This document shows, one piece after another, positions 22,566 to 40,987 of a DNA stretch of 64,000 bases. The DNA is taken from the NCBI RefSeq assembly GCF_043641665.1, contig NC_092194.1, positions 15,358,798-15,422,797 on the forward strand, written 5' to 3'. Made by a program: the position numbers and the translations under genes. The notes beneath the pieces are model-generated. The model was given only the letters and a program-made list of their open reading frames with translations, made no database searches and was not told the DNA's origin. The stretch comes from Enoplosus armatus (Eukaryota; Chordata; Actinopteri; Centrarchiformes; Enoplosidae). Numbering within the stretch: the first letter of the stretch is position 1; each line of letters opens with the position of its first letter.

Positions 22566-25500
22566 GTGAGTTACTGTATGTTCAATATGCTCTTTATATT
22601 AATATTCAAACTAATACGAATTCGCTGATGAGTACTTCCTCTCCTGGGCTCTAGAGACGTGTGGCTTTAGTTTACTACATACCTTCTTCTCTGTTAACGG
22701 TAAAACGCTGTGATATTCATTGAATATTTCCTACAGCGTTCACGCGACACACTCAATAATGACTTCATAGTATTTGCAGTGTTTTGTCTCGTCCATATTA
22801 TAATATGTGGTTTGCGGCTTCGCTACCATGCAATCACTAGTTGTGTATCAAGTTTGTTATTGTTACAATATCCTAATGGCAGTCTTGGCATTCATATTGA
22901 ATGGTGAGTTTATATTGGCTACTTTCTGTTAGCAAATGTATCTTTAAATTCTCTTGCAGGAAGTTAACAGAGCTTCTGTTCTATTTGTTTCCTTATTAAA
23001 TGCATGTAATCTGATATTTTAATACTTCTAAGCCTACACCTGTTCCAAGGAAAGTCTACTCACTGATAGCCTCATAATAAAAACATAGCCTTACTTTCTT
23101 TAGACTAATTCATTCCTGTAAATCTGTTTGCAACTGTTTGTTCCTTTTCCCAGAACTGAACGCAGTAAAGTAGATGAGCATGTTCATCCGGCACCAGTGT
23201 ACATTAATACTGGAAGTACACGACAACAATTACGTTCTGATAGTGTGCAATTCTTATCTCCAAACATGGCGTTATCTCCAGTGTTTTATCTGAACTGTTG
23301 TCCCTCCATATAAACAGTATCCTCATACTCAACACACAACGTGTATGCTTCTCACTGTGAAAAAGTTCAGGGTTCAGTTTGTGAGAAAACAGACAACTGG
23401 TTCCTTTGGTTCCTTTGCAGCTGTAATGTAAGATGAAGTGTACTTTCTTCATATTTGTTCTGAAACTGGCAATACATTTGATTGGTAGGACTGGTCGATC
23501 TAGGTGCTCTTGTTTCAGGAGGATACATGAAGAGCGTGAAAGACGACATACTTTTCACCTGCGCAGTTGTCAGCTTTGATTACGTTGCAGCCATTGAACC
23601 TGTTTGACGGCTGCCTGCTGATGCAATCTGCTATTAGTCATTAAAAAATAAAAGAATAGGTAAAGATTGACCAGGTTAAAAAATACTGGAACTACCTTTT
23701 AAGTGGTAGACAGAGACTTGAGAAGGAGAACTTCCTTGTCCGGTGTATCTTACCCTGATTTTGAAATGATGCATGGAAAAGTCATGCTGCGCCACAGGAA
23801 AGAGAAAAGGAGCGGTTCTGTTTGGCCATACATCTTTGACTAAGCCGTTGGTTGTTGCTCGACCAGTGTAAGGCTTAACCTCTGCTTTTATGGGTAATGT
23901 TTGCCAAAGTTGTGGGAGACTCACATCACATCATATTACCACATTAACTTTAAACCACCGGCACTGTTAAATAAATAAAGGTAGGATCAAGGCCAGAGTG
24001 GCCCAGTTTAAGGCTTTCAAAACTAAAATCACAATCTGCAGCTCAAATCAATTTCACGTTTACTTTCACCTTTACATTCTGGTTCAATTGTGGGCAACTA
24101 TGGCACCGTGTTTTGTTCTCAGTTGTGATAACGAAGCGCTTTTAATTCGCTGCCGCTCTGAATTGGATCTCTAACCAGCTTCTCCATGGCAACGGCGGCC
24201 CTTATCTTAGCTTAGATTACAGTTAATTTGTTGTCCGCCCCTGCCTTGCATAGCTCTTGGCTTGTAGAAAGCAATTGTATTATACACCTTTGCTTTGTAC
24301 CGTTGCATCATTTATTGCTGGCTAAAATCAGTTTGTATCATGGATCACGTTAGCTGGTGAAGTAATTTGGCAAGCTAGCCAACTAACAGATCCACTCAGA
24401 TCGTGAGCAAGCTAAGGGTAGCCAGCCAGATGTAACTTAGCTATTTAACTGACGTTATCCACTCAAGACAGTAGAAAGTTGGGGAGGGTCTAATTCTTTA
24501 AGTTACATTACAATCCGTTCACACATTGGCAATAAAAAGCAATTAATACATATAAATTGTTACATATAGTACTTTAAAGGATATCGCTTAAAGAAACCGG
24601 TGACCCCCCCCATTTTGCAACTCTAATGTGTTGCACTTGTCACCTTTTTTGTGAGCTAAGCAAGAGGGCAAGATGATTAATGGTCATTTCATTTATGTTT
24701 TTCAAGCAGCAGAGGTAATTCTTTAGCTGCATGTGTGTGTGTGTGCATGCATCACGTTACAGCTGTTAAGCCCTATAAACATTTTCTGATTGATTTTATT
24801 TGCTGGGTATGACATATGTCTGCAGCATGGTGCATCAGTGAGTAGCACTGTCACCACAAAGCCGTAACACCCCATTTTCAACCTGCCATACAGCTTGTTC
24901 AGCCTTTCTGGGTGGGTTAGCTTGCTTTTTAAGAAATCTTTATTAAATTTTAACAAAGCAAATACACAGTAAAACAGCCACATATATAAACATACATAAA
25001 CATCTGTCTATGTGTGCCTTGTGATAGCCAGTGGGGGAGGGGGCAAAATGAATAAATACATGAAATGAGTTAATGTTTTATAAAAGGTGTTCTGTATACC
25101 CCAGAAGAACAAATTTCTACTCATGCAAATCTTATTGTACTCTACATTGTTGATGGATGTTGTTTTAGTCAGGGATGCGTGGAATGTGGTTGTTTCTCAG
25201 TTAAGTCCCTAACAGGTTGGACCATCCTCTGAAGTGAAACTGGAGTTCGACAAGTTTGCCTTCTTTGGTTAAATTTGAATGTCCCCATGCATGAGTCTGA
25301 CTGATTGTTAGTGATGCCTTATACAACAGAAGAGTCACTTTTGCTCACACGCTAGACCATGATGGTGAACATAATAGGCATTCTACCAGCTCCCCAAAAT
25401 ATTACAGACCACATGACTTGTGTTCTCGATGGCTGCTACAGCCCTGCCCTTAAATTGATTGTGATTGATCTTCAGTTCAGACCTACTGAGAACAAAAGTT

Positions 25501-26001
25501 TTATTTTTACATTGAACATCAAGCTAGACTCGTAGTTCCTAAAACGTATTGCGGTATACATTTATGAGTTATTAAATACATCTGTACAATCAAGTAATCC
25601 AATACAGTAGCCCTGCAGTAAATGCTATTTGATTGCAGTAGACTGAGAGGTGTTTCTAATGATGTGACCCCTTCATATATGTACAAAACATTAGAAACAC
25701 CTTTCAATATTATGTCTAACTGCTGATTAAAAAAAGCCGAAGGAAATGATTTATTGCTGAGCTGTTTTACTGGATTGCCTTACATTGTACAAGTGACTCT
25801 AATAAACGAATAAACTCTACATGATGGAAGAACATGAAGCCAAATTCACATTGGGATCAAGAAAACAGGTGCTGGTGAAGATTTTGAGTTTCACTGATCA
25901 CTATTGTAGTAACGGCACAGCTCAGCTTCAGCCGTCAGTGTGTTTGCTTTGCTCCTCAAGTGTGTGATTCTCTCTAACTGTGACTCCTATTTGTGCCTCA
26001 G
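22566..26001 (+). other. Inferred first intron of GT92 copy 4
   Basis: No coding sequence is supported. Blocks at 24,226-24,445 and 24,838-25,360 are homologous to the region before copy 2, one of them inverted. Otherwise it is AT-rich non-coding DNA with a short (TG)n at about 24,730-24,744. Confidence 0.5.
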
Positions 26002-26759
26002 GTTGGGGATCTATCTCGTATGTGGCTGGATGGACAAGGCAAAAGAATTCAGAGGGAAATTCTTTTTCCTCTTCATTACTACCTTGATCTTCATCCTCTT
26101 CATCACTGTGAAAACACCAAGGGCATTCTGGTCCATCCCGAAGCCACATGGACCTCTGAAAACCTGCCCCTTGCAGATCTCTGAGCACACCATCACCCCC
26201 CTCAACAATACCAGTCACTTACTGGTGTCAGCCTACATGGACCAGAGAGTGAAGGGCTTTGATATACGCATCATTGGCATATTTAGGAGAGACTCCATCC
26301 AACCCCTTCACTGTCTCTTCTGCTGTGCTGGCCAGTTATCAAGGACAACTCCAACAACAATTTTACAGCACTCAGACAACTTTGGTTTTCCTTTCACCAC
26401 TACAGATGTCATGTGTCAGATACCTCAAAACTGCAGTGCTACACATGTTACTCTTCTGACTCAGCCAGACAGAAGGGGGGTATTTGACCAAACATGGCTC
26501 CCCATAAGAAACCAGAAGACCAATGAGAAGGAGGAGAGGAAGTTGCAGTTTAACTTCACAGTCTGCGTCTCCTCCCTGTTTGGAGACTACAACAATGTGC
26601 TTCAGTTTGCACAGAGCCTGGAGATGTACAGGTCAGCACAGCACCACAAAGCACAGTGACACTGTCTAAAGAAAAGGGAATATTGTAAGCATTGCAGGTA
26701 CTTTTGCAGTGCCGTATTATATGTGTTTCTGTTACTGTTACTGCTGAGTAGGGCTGTCA

Positions 26760-26791
<32 letters not shown>

Positions 26792-28659
26792 AACTAATGC
26801 GTAATTCGTTTGAATTAATTTCGAACGGAACCCATATAGTATATAACATCATTACAGTTTGTATATTTAATTTTTTCAAAAAGTGACAACCCTATTGCTG
26901 AGTAATGAATGATCGGATGTTTTGTTGTTTCTGGCTTTACACTTTCTTACCAACTTATAGTGGTATCTAGCCCTTCACATAGTTTCAGGTTTATTTGTCC
27001 GGGTTTTGAGATATCCATCTATCCATCCAATTTCCGCCGTAGGAGAGTAAATATTGGACAATTACATTTGCCAGGTGGCAAGAAACACAACTCCAATGAT
27101 AATGTTGCTCCGCATTTGCTAGATGCAAAAATCAAGTTTGCCAAATCAACTTGTGTTTTGTTTACAGGTTTGGCCTCAGGTTACTGCAGGTAGAAATGCA
27201 ATTTAAACAAAAATGTGCGCATCTCATTTTAACATTTTATTTGAATGGAGGCAGGAATATCTCAAATGCTTTGCATATAAAACCAAAACTGCCTACATGG
27301 CTAGATACCACTAGAGCTAAATGAGAAAATATGTTGTGGGGTCATTAAGCCTTTGCCTCACTGTTCCCCAGGCTGCTGGGTGTGAACAGAGTGGTGATCT
27401 ATAACACCACCTGCGGCCCGGAGCTCGACCGCCTGCTGCAGAGCTACAGCCAGGAGGGCTTCGTGGAGGTGGTTCCTTGGCCCATCGACCAGCATCTGAA
27501 ACCATCTCGTGGCTGGCTCTTCTCACAGAGCGGGGGGGACATACACTACTTTGGCCAGCTGGTGACACTTAATGAGTGCATTTACAGATCCATGGAGCGG
27601 TCCCGCTACGTCCTGTTGAACGACATAGATGAGATCATAATGCCATACCAACACAACAACCTGATGTCTCTGATGAACATGCTCCAACAGCAGCAACCAA
27701 ATGTAGAGTATTTTGTCTATGCATTTGAGAGAGACAAATATTACATCCACATTTTAGGATCATATTTGATATTTATTAATATTTATATTCTCTTTCCATC
27801 TTCCATGCTGTGTCACGTTCTGCAGACAGGGGTGTTCCTCATTGAGAACCATGTCTTCCCCAAGAAACATTTTGAGCCAAGTGGGAGGTTTCACCTGCCT
27901 CAATGGAACGGGGTGCCAGGAGTTAATATTCTGGAGCACATCAACAAGGAGGACCCCGACCGAAATATATATCACCCGCACAAGCTGATTGTTCAGCCAA
28001 GGTAGGCTGAATTTGTCAGACTGAAAAGTTTCTCACTCAGTAGTTTGGTTGAATAAATATTTGGCTACAAGTCATTTTGTAAAACATTATATTTGTTATT
28101 TAACTCTGCTATTAGCTAAAACTTGTCATTAATACTTACCTTCCCTTGGACATAATAAAACTGATGAAGATTGATGCCTCTCCCAACCATGCACACATTA
28201 CTGCCAGGTGCACTGGGTTAGATTAAAAACTATGGCCTCAACATCACTAAAAGGAAACCCAACAAATAATGGCGCCACTAGGGCGTCTTCCAATACGATC
28301 GCAAAGAACTGGGCCAATTCAAACACACTAGATCAACAAATTACAACTTACTTGTTGGGACAAGCCCTTAATTTCAGACAAATCAATGCACGTAATTTTC
28401 ATTAATTTGTGTCTCTGTGTCTGCCAGGATGGTGGAGCAGACGTCAGTGCATGAAGTGCTCAAGAACTTTGGGCAACGGTACAAGGTTCCTCTAGAGGTT
28501 TGTCGGATCATTCATGTCCGCGCTGCACTGCGGGGGAGTTTAGCGCTGGAGCAGCTCCATGAGGACAAACGACTGTGGGACTTCAGCGATAAACTGATTC
28601 CCAATGTGGACAAACAACTGAGGAGAGCAGGGCTGCTGAGCTCAGAGCAGCCGAGCTGA
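26002..28659 (+). CDS. GT92 family glycosyltransferase, copy 4
   Basis: Predicted Golgi type II glycosyltransferase of family GT92. Coding exons are 26030-26631, 27372-27702, 27826-28001 and 28428-28659 (446 residues). The first of these exons begins at 26002, after a TCAG acceptor. The start MDKAKEFRGK is chosen because it is the first in-frame ATG and aligns with copy 1. The membrane segment spans about residues 11-26 and the DID motif is at 285-287. Diverged patches compared with copy 3 are FSQSGGDIHYFGQLVT in exon 2, the exon 3 region FEPSGRFHLPQWNG, and the end of exon 4 (VRAALRGSLALEQ). All splice phases match the other copies. No defects are seen, so it is probably functional. A strong poly(A) signal follows at 29,118. 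Confidence 0.87.
26758..26791. repeat. (AT)n-rich microsatellite
   Basis: TA/AT dinucleotide tract with minor interruptions in the intron of GT92 copy 4. Confidence 0.9.
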
Positions 28660-29117
28660 TGGATGGGATGGACAGACACTCGGGTTGAATCTGACGATGA
28701 ATGTACACCCTCACCAGCAGGGACATTTAATAACATCCTGGTTAAATCTGGGCTTCTGTTGAAATGCTGTCTTATTTTGCACCATGGTCCTAGCTCTCAG
28801 CAACAACAGCCATAATGCTGGTGCTGATGCTAAGAACTGCACTTGAATCGAATGCTGCTCAGCTGACAATATTTGAAGAATGTTAAACTTTTGAAGAACG
28901 GTAGATGCACTGAGTGCTTTGAGTGTGACAAATGGTTTGTTAAGAGTTGCATCTTTAACCTCAAACTGCTGTTTTGAATATGCAAACGAAAGATCCCATG
29001 TCTACACACTCTGAGCACATTCTCCTCATCCAACATTGTTGTTCATGTAGAGGTCAATGTGGGTGGAAGTTGCAAGTCACTTCCTCCCGCATGATGAAAC
29101 GTGAAATGATGCTCACA

Positions 29118-29123
29118 AATAAA
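29118..29123 (+). terminator. Polyadenylation signal of GT92 copy 4
   Basis: AATAAA about 460 nt after the stop codon, followed by a GT-rich stretch (positions 29,130-29,155). This is a typical vertebrate 3' end. Confidence 0.6.
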
Positions 29124-29223
29124 AACAATCATGCTGTGTCCGCTGTTGTTTGTTAGAATGACAATGATAAACCTTACTGCAAGTTGTTGCAGTTAATTAC
29201 CTGAAAGGTCAAGGCACTAAAAT

Positions 29224-30135
29224 CAAAAGAGCCGGTTAAGAGCCTTGGTGTTTTAATTGATTCTGACTTAAGTTTTAACGGTAACGTAAAAGCAATAACA
29301 AAATCAGCATTTTATCACCTTAAAAATCAGGGGCCGCATGACAAAACAAGATTTGGATAAATGGATTGATGCTTTTATTTTCAAACAAAACTGAGTACTC
29401 CAATGGACTTCTGACAGGACTTCCTAAAAACCCACTTTCAACGCGATCACACCCACACGGAGCTCCTTCAACCTTGACTGACAGCTGTCGTTTAAGGAAG
29501 TTGTAGTTGTTTCCCCCTTGCAGCGCTCCGCCCGGACGATGGAGGAAGCGTGTGTTCACAAAACGCTCGCCCCCAAGATGCTGTGCTCGTGCCACTGAGG
29601 TGCTGTGGAGAGGGCTGAGGCCCGAAACAAACCTTTTTGCAAGTTTCATCTGTAGAATCTTGTATTCTAGATGTGAAAAGCAGATTTCATGACTGTCAAG
29701 TTATAATTTGAAAATGGGACGACTTAACTATGTTTGTTGTGGCCACTTCTATCGAGAATTAATATATTTGTGAAAGAGTTCTGCATGTAGAAACTCCCGC
29801 GCGTGGTGGCTGCCTGTACAATGCTCGGTTGTTAAATTTGTGCGCGAGGACGGACATTTCGCGAGTGGAAGTTAGTGTCTGCGCGCGTGAAACAACATAA
29901 TTTGCTCGTGAGCATATTTTATCGCGGTCGATGAGGCCATCCTGACTGTCTTAGTGCCCCGACCATTGCAGCTTTTAAATCCAGATTAAAGTACCTTTAA
30001 CTAAATGTTTTTAAAACCCAAGGCCATATTATCATTGTATTATGTTAAATATTTGTATTTTTATTTCTTTACTCTTTTGTTGTTTTAACGTCTCTGTGCA
30101 GCACTTTGAATCGTCCTGTGTTTTTTTTTATTGGG
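29224..30135 (+). mobile_element. L2-type LINE remnant, split by unrelated DNA
   Basis: The left piece (29,238-29,335) translates to LGVLIDSDLSF followed by AITKSAFYHLKN, the well-known reverse-transcriptase tail motif of fish L2/CR1-like LINEs. The right piece (about 29,935-30,135) looks like the LINE 3' end ('gcttttaaatccagattaaa', 'gcagcactttgaatcgtcc', then a T-rich run). The ~600 bases between are CpG-rich and do not read as LINE. They may be a secondary insertion or a rearrangement. The element is not functional. Confidence 0.6.
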
Positions 30136-31747
30136 TAAACACAAAATCAATGGCTGTCTGTCTTAAGACTGCAGCTTCACCAGAGAAAATTCAACGACAA
30201 TGACAAATCTAACATTTGGACTGAAGTGTCTTACAGACACTGTAGCAACTGTTTTCAGTAACTGCCTCATTAATAGAAGTATAAAGGACAATGTGTAACC
30301 ACAATACATTGGTTACTGGCTAAATGATGGACAAACTTGTACTAAGCATGTTTATAAAGACAGGTGTAAATGCAGAGTGTTTGTTGCAGAGGAGTTTTCC
30401 TGAGTTGAGGATCTGCAGGGAGCAGCTGCACAGCCAGGGAGCAGGAAGACCACAGCATCACTGCAGGAGACATGTGAGGGAGAACAGGGATTTTAATTCT
30501 ACAGCTCAGTGTTGTTCATTTCTTCTTCATTCCCCAGATGTAGGCGATGATCCGATGATGGAAGGAAACTCCGCTGATACTGACTTTTCACATAATATTC
30601 TTTATTTGCATCAAAGATCAGGATCAACAGGCATGCACGTCTTGACCTGTACAGCACCCGTAGCCGAATCAGTACTGCTGCCTCGAACACTGTTCAAACT
30701 CGTCTTTTATACATTTAGGCATACAGGGGTCCTACTATAACACATGAGTCTGTAAACTTATGTCTCCCTAGGGTCCCTCAGTACCCCAAAACCGATGATA
30801 GACAAGTTATTTGCACAGCAGTCTAGGGGTCAGGAAAAGAGACCTCCATAACTCCTACATACCAAGGAGACCTCATCCAGACAATAATGAATCTTATAAG
30901 TATGGGGCCCCAACATCTGCTTAGTTGTTCACCTGGAACATTGCATACGTGGTAACTTTGTACTGTATATCATTTTATGAAAAGACTACTTTTATGATTA
31001 GTGTCAAATAATACACATCATCAGATCACACATCAGTAAACTGCTGGAGGATCTACACATAAACATTTAGACATGTTGAGCACCCATTCCTCCTGACTCA
31101 CAGTGTGCATTTACCTGAGCGGGGGAGGGGCCTTCTATAGTCCGATAGTCTAATTTCTACAATCTGACTTTGACTTTTTTTTATTTCAATCTGTGCAGCA
31201 GCTGTATCTGCAAGTGTTTATGAAGCATGGACACACTGTGTAACAAGGCTAACGTTAGCTACAGAGGCTAGCGTAATTAGCTTTTTCATCCTGGGCAAGA
31301 GGGGAAATACTATATATGGCTCTAAAGCTATATGCTGTCAGTCTGGACCAAAATGGTGGACCAAGGGTTTAAGGTTCCGATTCTTATTTTTCCATTTAAA
31401 GCTGCCTTATTTGATTTGTTTTTGGCCACTTCAGGTTCAGCTAAAGGAGAATTAGCTGAGCTCTGCTGTGTCGAAACGAGCACAGGTTTAGTTGAACAGG
31501 TGACCGAACAATACACGTGTCTAACTACTGACAGCTTGTGTTACACACTGAATGATGACAATGTCCATCCAGGTGCCAGAGTACTTCTACTGTACTGCAA
31601 ATACAATCAAAAAGACAAAACGGTTTCCATCAGTACATCTTACATGGGAACAACACAATTATATGGTTGAATCACTAACGTTACCATAAAGCTACACATC
31701 TAGCATGCTCAACCTAGATTGGCTTTTGAAGCTAGCGTTAGTTAGCC

Positions 31748-31750
<3 letters not shown>

Positions 31751-31783
<33 letters not shown>
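31751..31783. repeat. (TA)n microsatellite
   Basis: Near-perfect TA dinucleotide tract in intergenic DNA. Confidence 0.95.
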
Positions 31784-31786
<3 letters not shown>

Positions 31787-32599
31787 CTGTAGGCTGAGTA
31801 AAGTTACATAAATGAAACAAGGCTTAATTAATAGCACATTGTTTGCTTGAGCAATTGTTCAGACGACTGGGGAGGGGGAGGAATCATATACAGTCTTATA
31901 ATCACCTCAGGGTCTATCTTTGTTCATTTCTTTGCTTTTCGTGAAAATTTTAGTATCTGTAAAATATGTTTTTCTTTTTTACTGAATTGTTTATATATTG
32001 CTGGCTCCTTGTGAAATAATAAAAAGTAAATAATATCCTTGTTCAGAATGAATACCTGAACTTCAAACATTACTGGGAACGTTGTGCAAACAAAAAAGTG
32101 ATTTGCCTGTGAAACTATTCAGCCTCCTTCTCCAGTCCAAGGCTGCTTCTAAGAAAATGTGCTTCAGTAAAGATTGAGCTCAATCTTTCAACAATGACTT
32201 ATGTGCTCATTGAATCACACAACACAATGAAGGTGGACAGAAAGCCACAATGCAGTTTTCTCACTTCTGTATTGTTTGACAGGATGCAGCAGGCAGAAAC
32301 AGAGGAGGAGCCCATGTAAACGCTGGATAAAACTCACCTCACTGCAAATACCAACTGCAGCTGCATGGACCAGCCTACTTCTTGGAACAATCCATTATCT
32401 CTGTCTGAAATGTCTCCTTTAGAAAAAGTGAGGTTGACTCGTTTTTCAGGACCAAAACACTTGAACACATTTGCATATCTGCCGTTCTACCTGCCCTATC
32501 AGCGAGTCAGATATCTGAATAGTGTGACTCACGCCCAGGTGAATCTCACTCTTCAAGTTTGAGATGCCAGAGGTGGAATGCAAGAAAGCACACTGACTC

Positions 32600-33005
32600 A
32601 AGCGGAGCACTTAGTGCTTGAACTTTACTTGAGTATTTTACTACTATTTTACTTCTATTATTCTAGTTTTACATGCCGCTCATTATTTATTTATTTTTTA
32701 CTTTCCCTATTCACCGTACTTATTTCTGTCTTTGTGCTGCTGCAACAACGGAGTTTCCCCTCTGGGGATCCAAAAAGGTTTATCTTATCTTATGTTATCT
32801 TAAATTATGACCATGGCAAAAGTAAAATGCCACTTACACTAATAATGTAACACAACACTCACAGAGGCCATTCCTACTGAGCACTTTTCCTTTTTGATAC
32901 TTTTAAGTACATTTTGCTAATACTACTTACACACTTTTACTAATACAACACTTTCAATGCAGCACTTTTACTTGTAGCAGTGTATTTTTACATTGTGGTA
33001 TTGCG
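32600..33005. repeat. ACTTAAGTAC-type teleost repeat with embedded LINE 3' end
   Basis: The ends 'actttacttgagtatttta' and 'acttttaagtacatttt...ctttcaatgcagcactt' match the repeat at 8.13-8.79 kb. The centre (32,660-32,860) contains a LINE-like 3' terminus with TTATCTTATC repeats, so this copy also carries a nested insertion. Confidence 0.5.
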
Positions 33006-34311
33006 TGGGAAGGAGGATGAAGTTCTGGAGTCTTTCTTTCCCTCGGTAATTTCATGGTTTCCCTCTACGTTGTTTCCAGGCAACACTGGAAATGTTATTG
33101 TCCCAGTGCCCCGTGGAACTAAACAACAGTATTTCAGCTGACAAGAGCAGTATCAAGGAAATGACCTGGTACTGTACAGTTAGGAAGCGTCTGCTGGTAA
33201 GGATGTGCATGCTCATCAAAAATCAAAAGCAGCCTTGGAGATAAGATGCATTATTCACATAAAACTAAGATAAGACTCAATCTTTGCTAAAAGATATTTT
33301 ACAAGCTTATTTTAAATAACGCTGTCAACTTCTCAGCTGTTGGTACTAATGAAGGACAAGGATCAAATTTGCTTTGGGTTGAAAGAAATGTGTGTGTGTT
33401 GTGCATATCCCACAAAGCAGAAAAGGTAAAGCAAACTTCCTCCTTTTCTTTCTGACTCATGTCATATTTTGGATTAGGAAAGAGTTGAGGAACTGGTCAT
33501 GCAACAGACGGAATATTTCATTGGTTAGTTCATTGGCAAAAACAGATTAACACCATTCTTAAATTAAATAACCCAACACCAATTTGATTGATATTCCCTG
33601 GAATGCACAATAATAAAAACACTCTAGGAATTTAGGAAAATTAATAAAAATGGAGATGTCTGTTTTTGCAAATAAACGTTTTCCTGCAGATGGTTTTACA
33701 CATCAAAGTCTGTTTACAGGTGTTGGGGAGTACTGCTGCATATATGAATAAAAGAAAAAGGTTGTGTAAAAGCTTTTGTGGCTCCAGAGGGAGCTGCGTG
33801 AAATATAGTAAATTGCCTCAAGTGATGTAACTTGAGTCAACTCTTGGTTGGGCGAAAATACAAGTTTGCAAATGAAAAACAATCTGGGTTTTTAGAAAGA
33901 AGTGAGCTCACCACACCTCTGTAGCCCGCTCCTCATCTCGGCTCGAGGCTACATTAGCTGCTACTAGCAGCTAGTATGCACCCGGTTTGGACTAAAAAAA
34001 ATACAAACTGTCCATTGTGAGTCCGACAATGTTATAGAAGTGTAATGCTAAATCAGTGGAGCACTTTTAATAAAGCTTTAGTTACAACGTATAAATCCTG
34101 GAGTCCATTTCTTTCCCGTTCCACTGTCACTGTAACTGAGAATGTATTTCCTGTATGCTGTTATTTTCAGCTAACATAGAATTAGGAGAAAAAAGCCGGA
34201 GCCTAACAAAGTCCCGCTCTCTCACGTGACGACACTTCACAAAAACAAAGAAGTCACCCCACACATATTGGACTCGGACACATTTAAAAAAGCATCATCA
34301 TTTGGAAACTA

Positions 34312-34317
34312 TTTATT
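34312..34317 (-). terminator. Probable polyadenylation signal of pdcd10
   Basis: TTTATT on the + strand is AATAAA on the coding strand, about 750 nt beyond the pdcd10 stop. This predicts a 3' UTR of roughly 770 nt covering 34,290-35,064. Open frames there are artefacts. Confidence 0.5.
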
Positions 34318-35064
34318 GAACATTTGCAACCAGATATCAGTTAAATACAGAACTTTCAATTCTCTCTCTACATCCCCCAACAGCAGGGACTGGCTCCGCT
34401 TCATTACACTGAGAGGAGGGAATGTTACAGGACTTGGTAAGGCGCACATTGTGCTGGAAGTCATTTGGCTTTCTGTCTTCTGATAATAAAGAGAAATCTG
34501 AGTCTGCCTCTCAAATGTCCAACACTGCTTCCTCTCCTCGCAGCTAGATCCTGCGCGTACAGACCATGGCAAAATGACACAAACAGGGAGCCGAGAAGAG
34601 AAAACCAGTACAGATGACTGAGACACACCCCTACTGAATGCGGTCTGAGATGTGTAGCCATGATTGAAAAGCTAAAAGTAAAATGATCAACGTGAATATA
34701 TTAGAAAAATGGCAATTAGTCTTTAATAAACACCTCGCCTCACCTACTCCCAACAAGACCAGGGTTATAAATTAAAACAGTCCAAATAAAATCAATCAAC
34801 CAAGACTTTGGGCCCACTCAGTTCCATTTCAAGACTGGAAAATCCTCATTGGAAAAACAAATGGCACTTTTCAGTCTCTTGAACTGGAATCTAGAATATC
34901 AACTTCAATGGAATCGACCCCCAACCCTAAAATCAACTCTTTCTAATTTACATATATGGGTCAGGCGCTCTTCAAGCTTCCACCATTCTAGCAGTTGCTC
35001 CCCACAAGAAGGGGAGAGGGGATGTGGGGGTGGTGAGGGGGGGGGGCTCTGTGGTCTTTGAGGG

Positions 35065-40987
<5,923 letters not shown>

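Larger units (their letters stand above)
30136..34290. other. Repeat-rich intergenic region between the GT92 array and pdcd10
   Basis: No gene is supported. It holds a possible antisense LTR-like stretch around 30,560-30,780, an (AT)n tract at 31,751-31,783, a remnant of the GT92 unit spacer at 32,281-32,345, a copy of the ACTTAAGTAC repeat at about 32,600-33,005, and a LINE 3'-end-like segment inside it (32,730-32,800, 'tttcccctctggggatcc'). Open frames at 30,324-30,740 and 31,332-31,670 show no recognisable domain. Confidence 0.5.

Noticed and set aside
29320..29649. 109-codon - strand open frame
   Set aside because: It begins in the CpG-rich segment and runs into the LINE remnant region. 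No domain is recognised and there is no evidence of a gene.
30324..30740. 138-codon + strand open frame
   Set aside because: Composition and sequence resemble no known protein, and its 3' half overlaps LTR-like non-coding sequence.
31332..31670. 112-codon + strand open frame with a plausible start
   Set aside because: No recognisable domain, no splice context and no similarity to the neighbours. It lies in repeat-rich intergenic DNA and may be chance.
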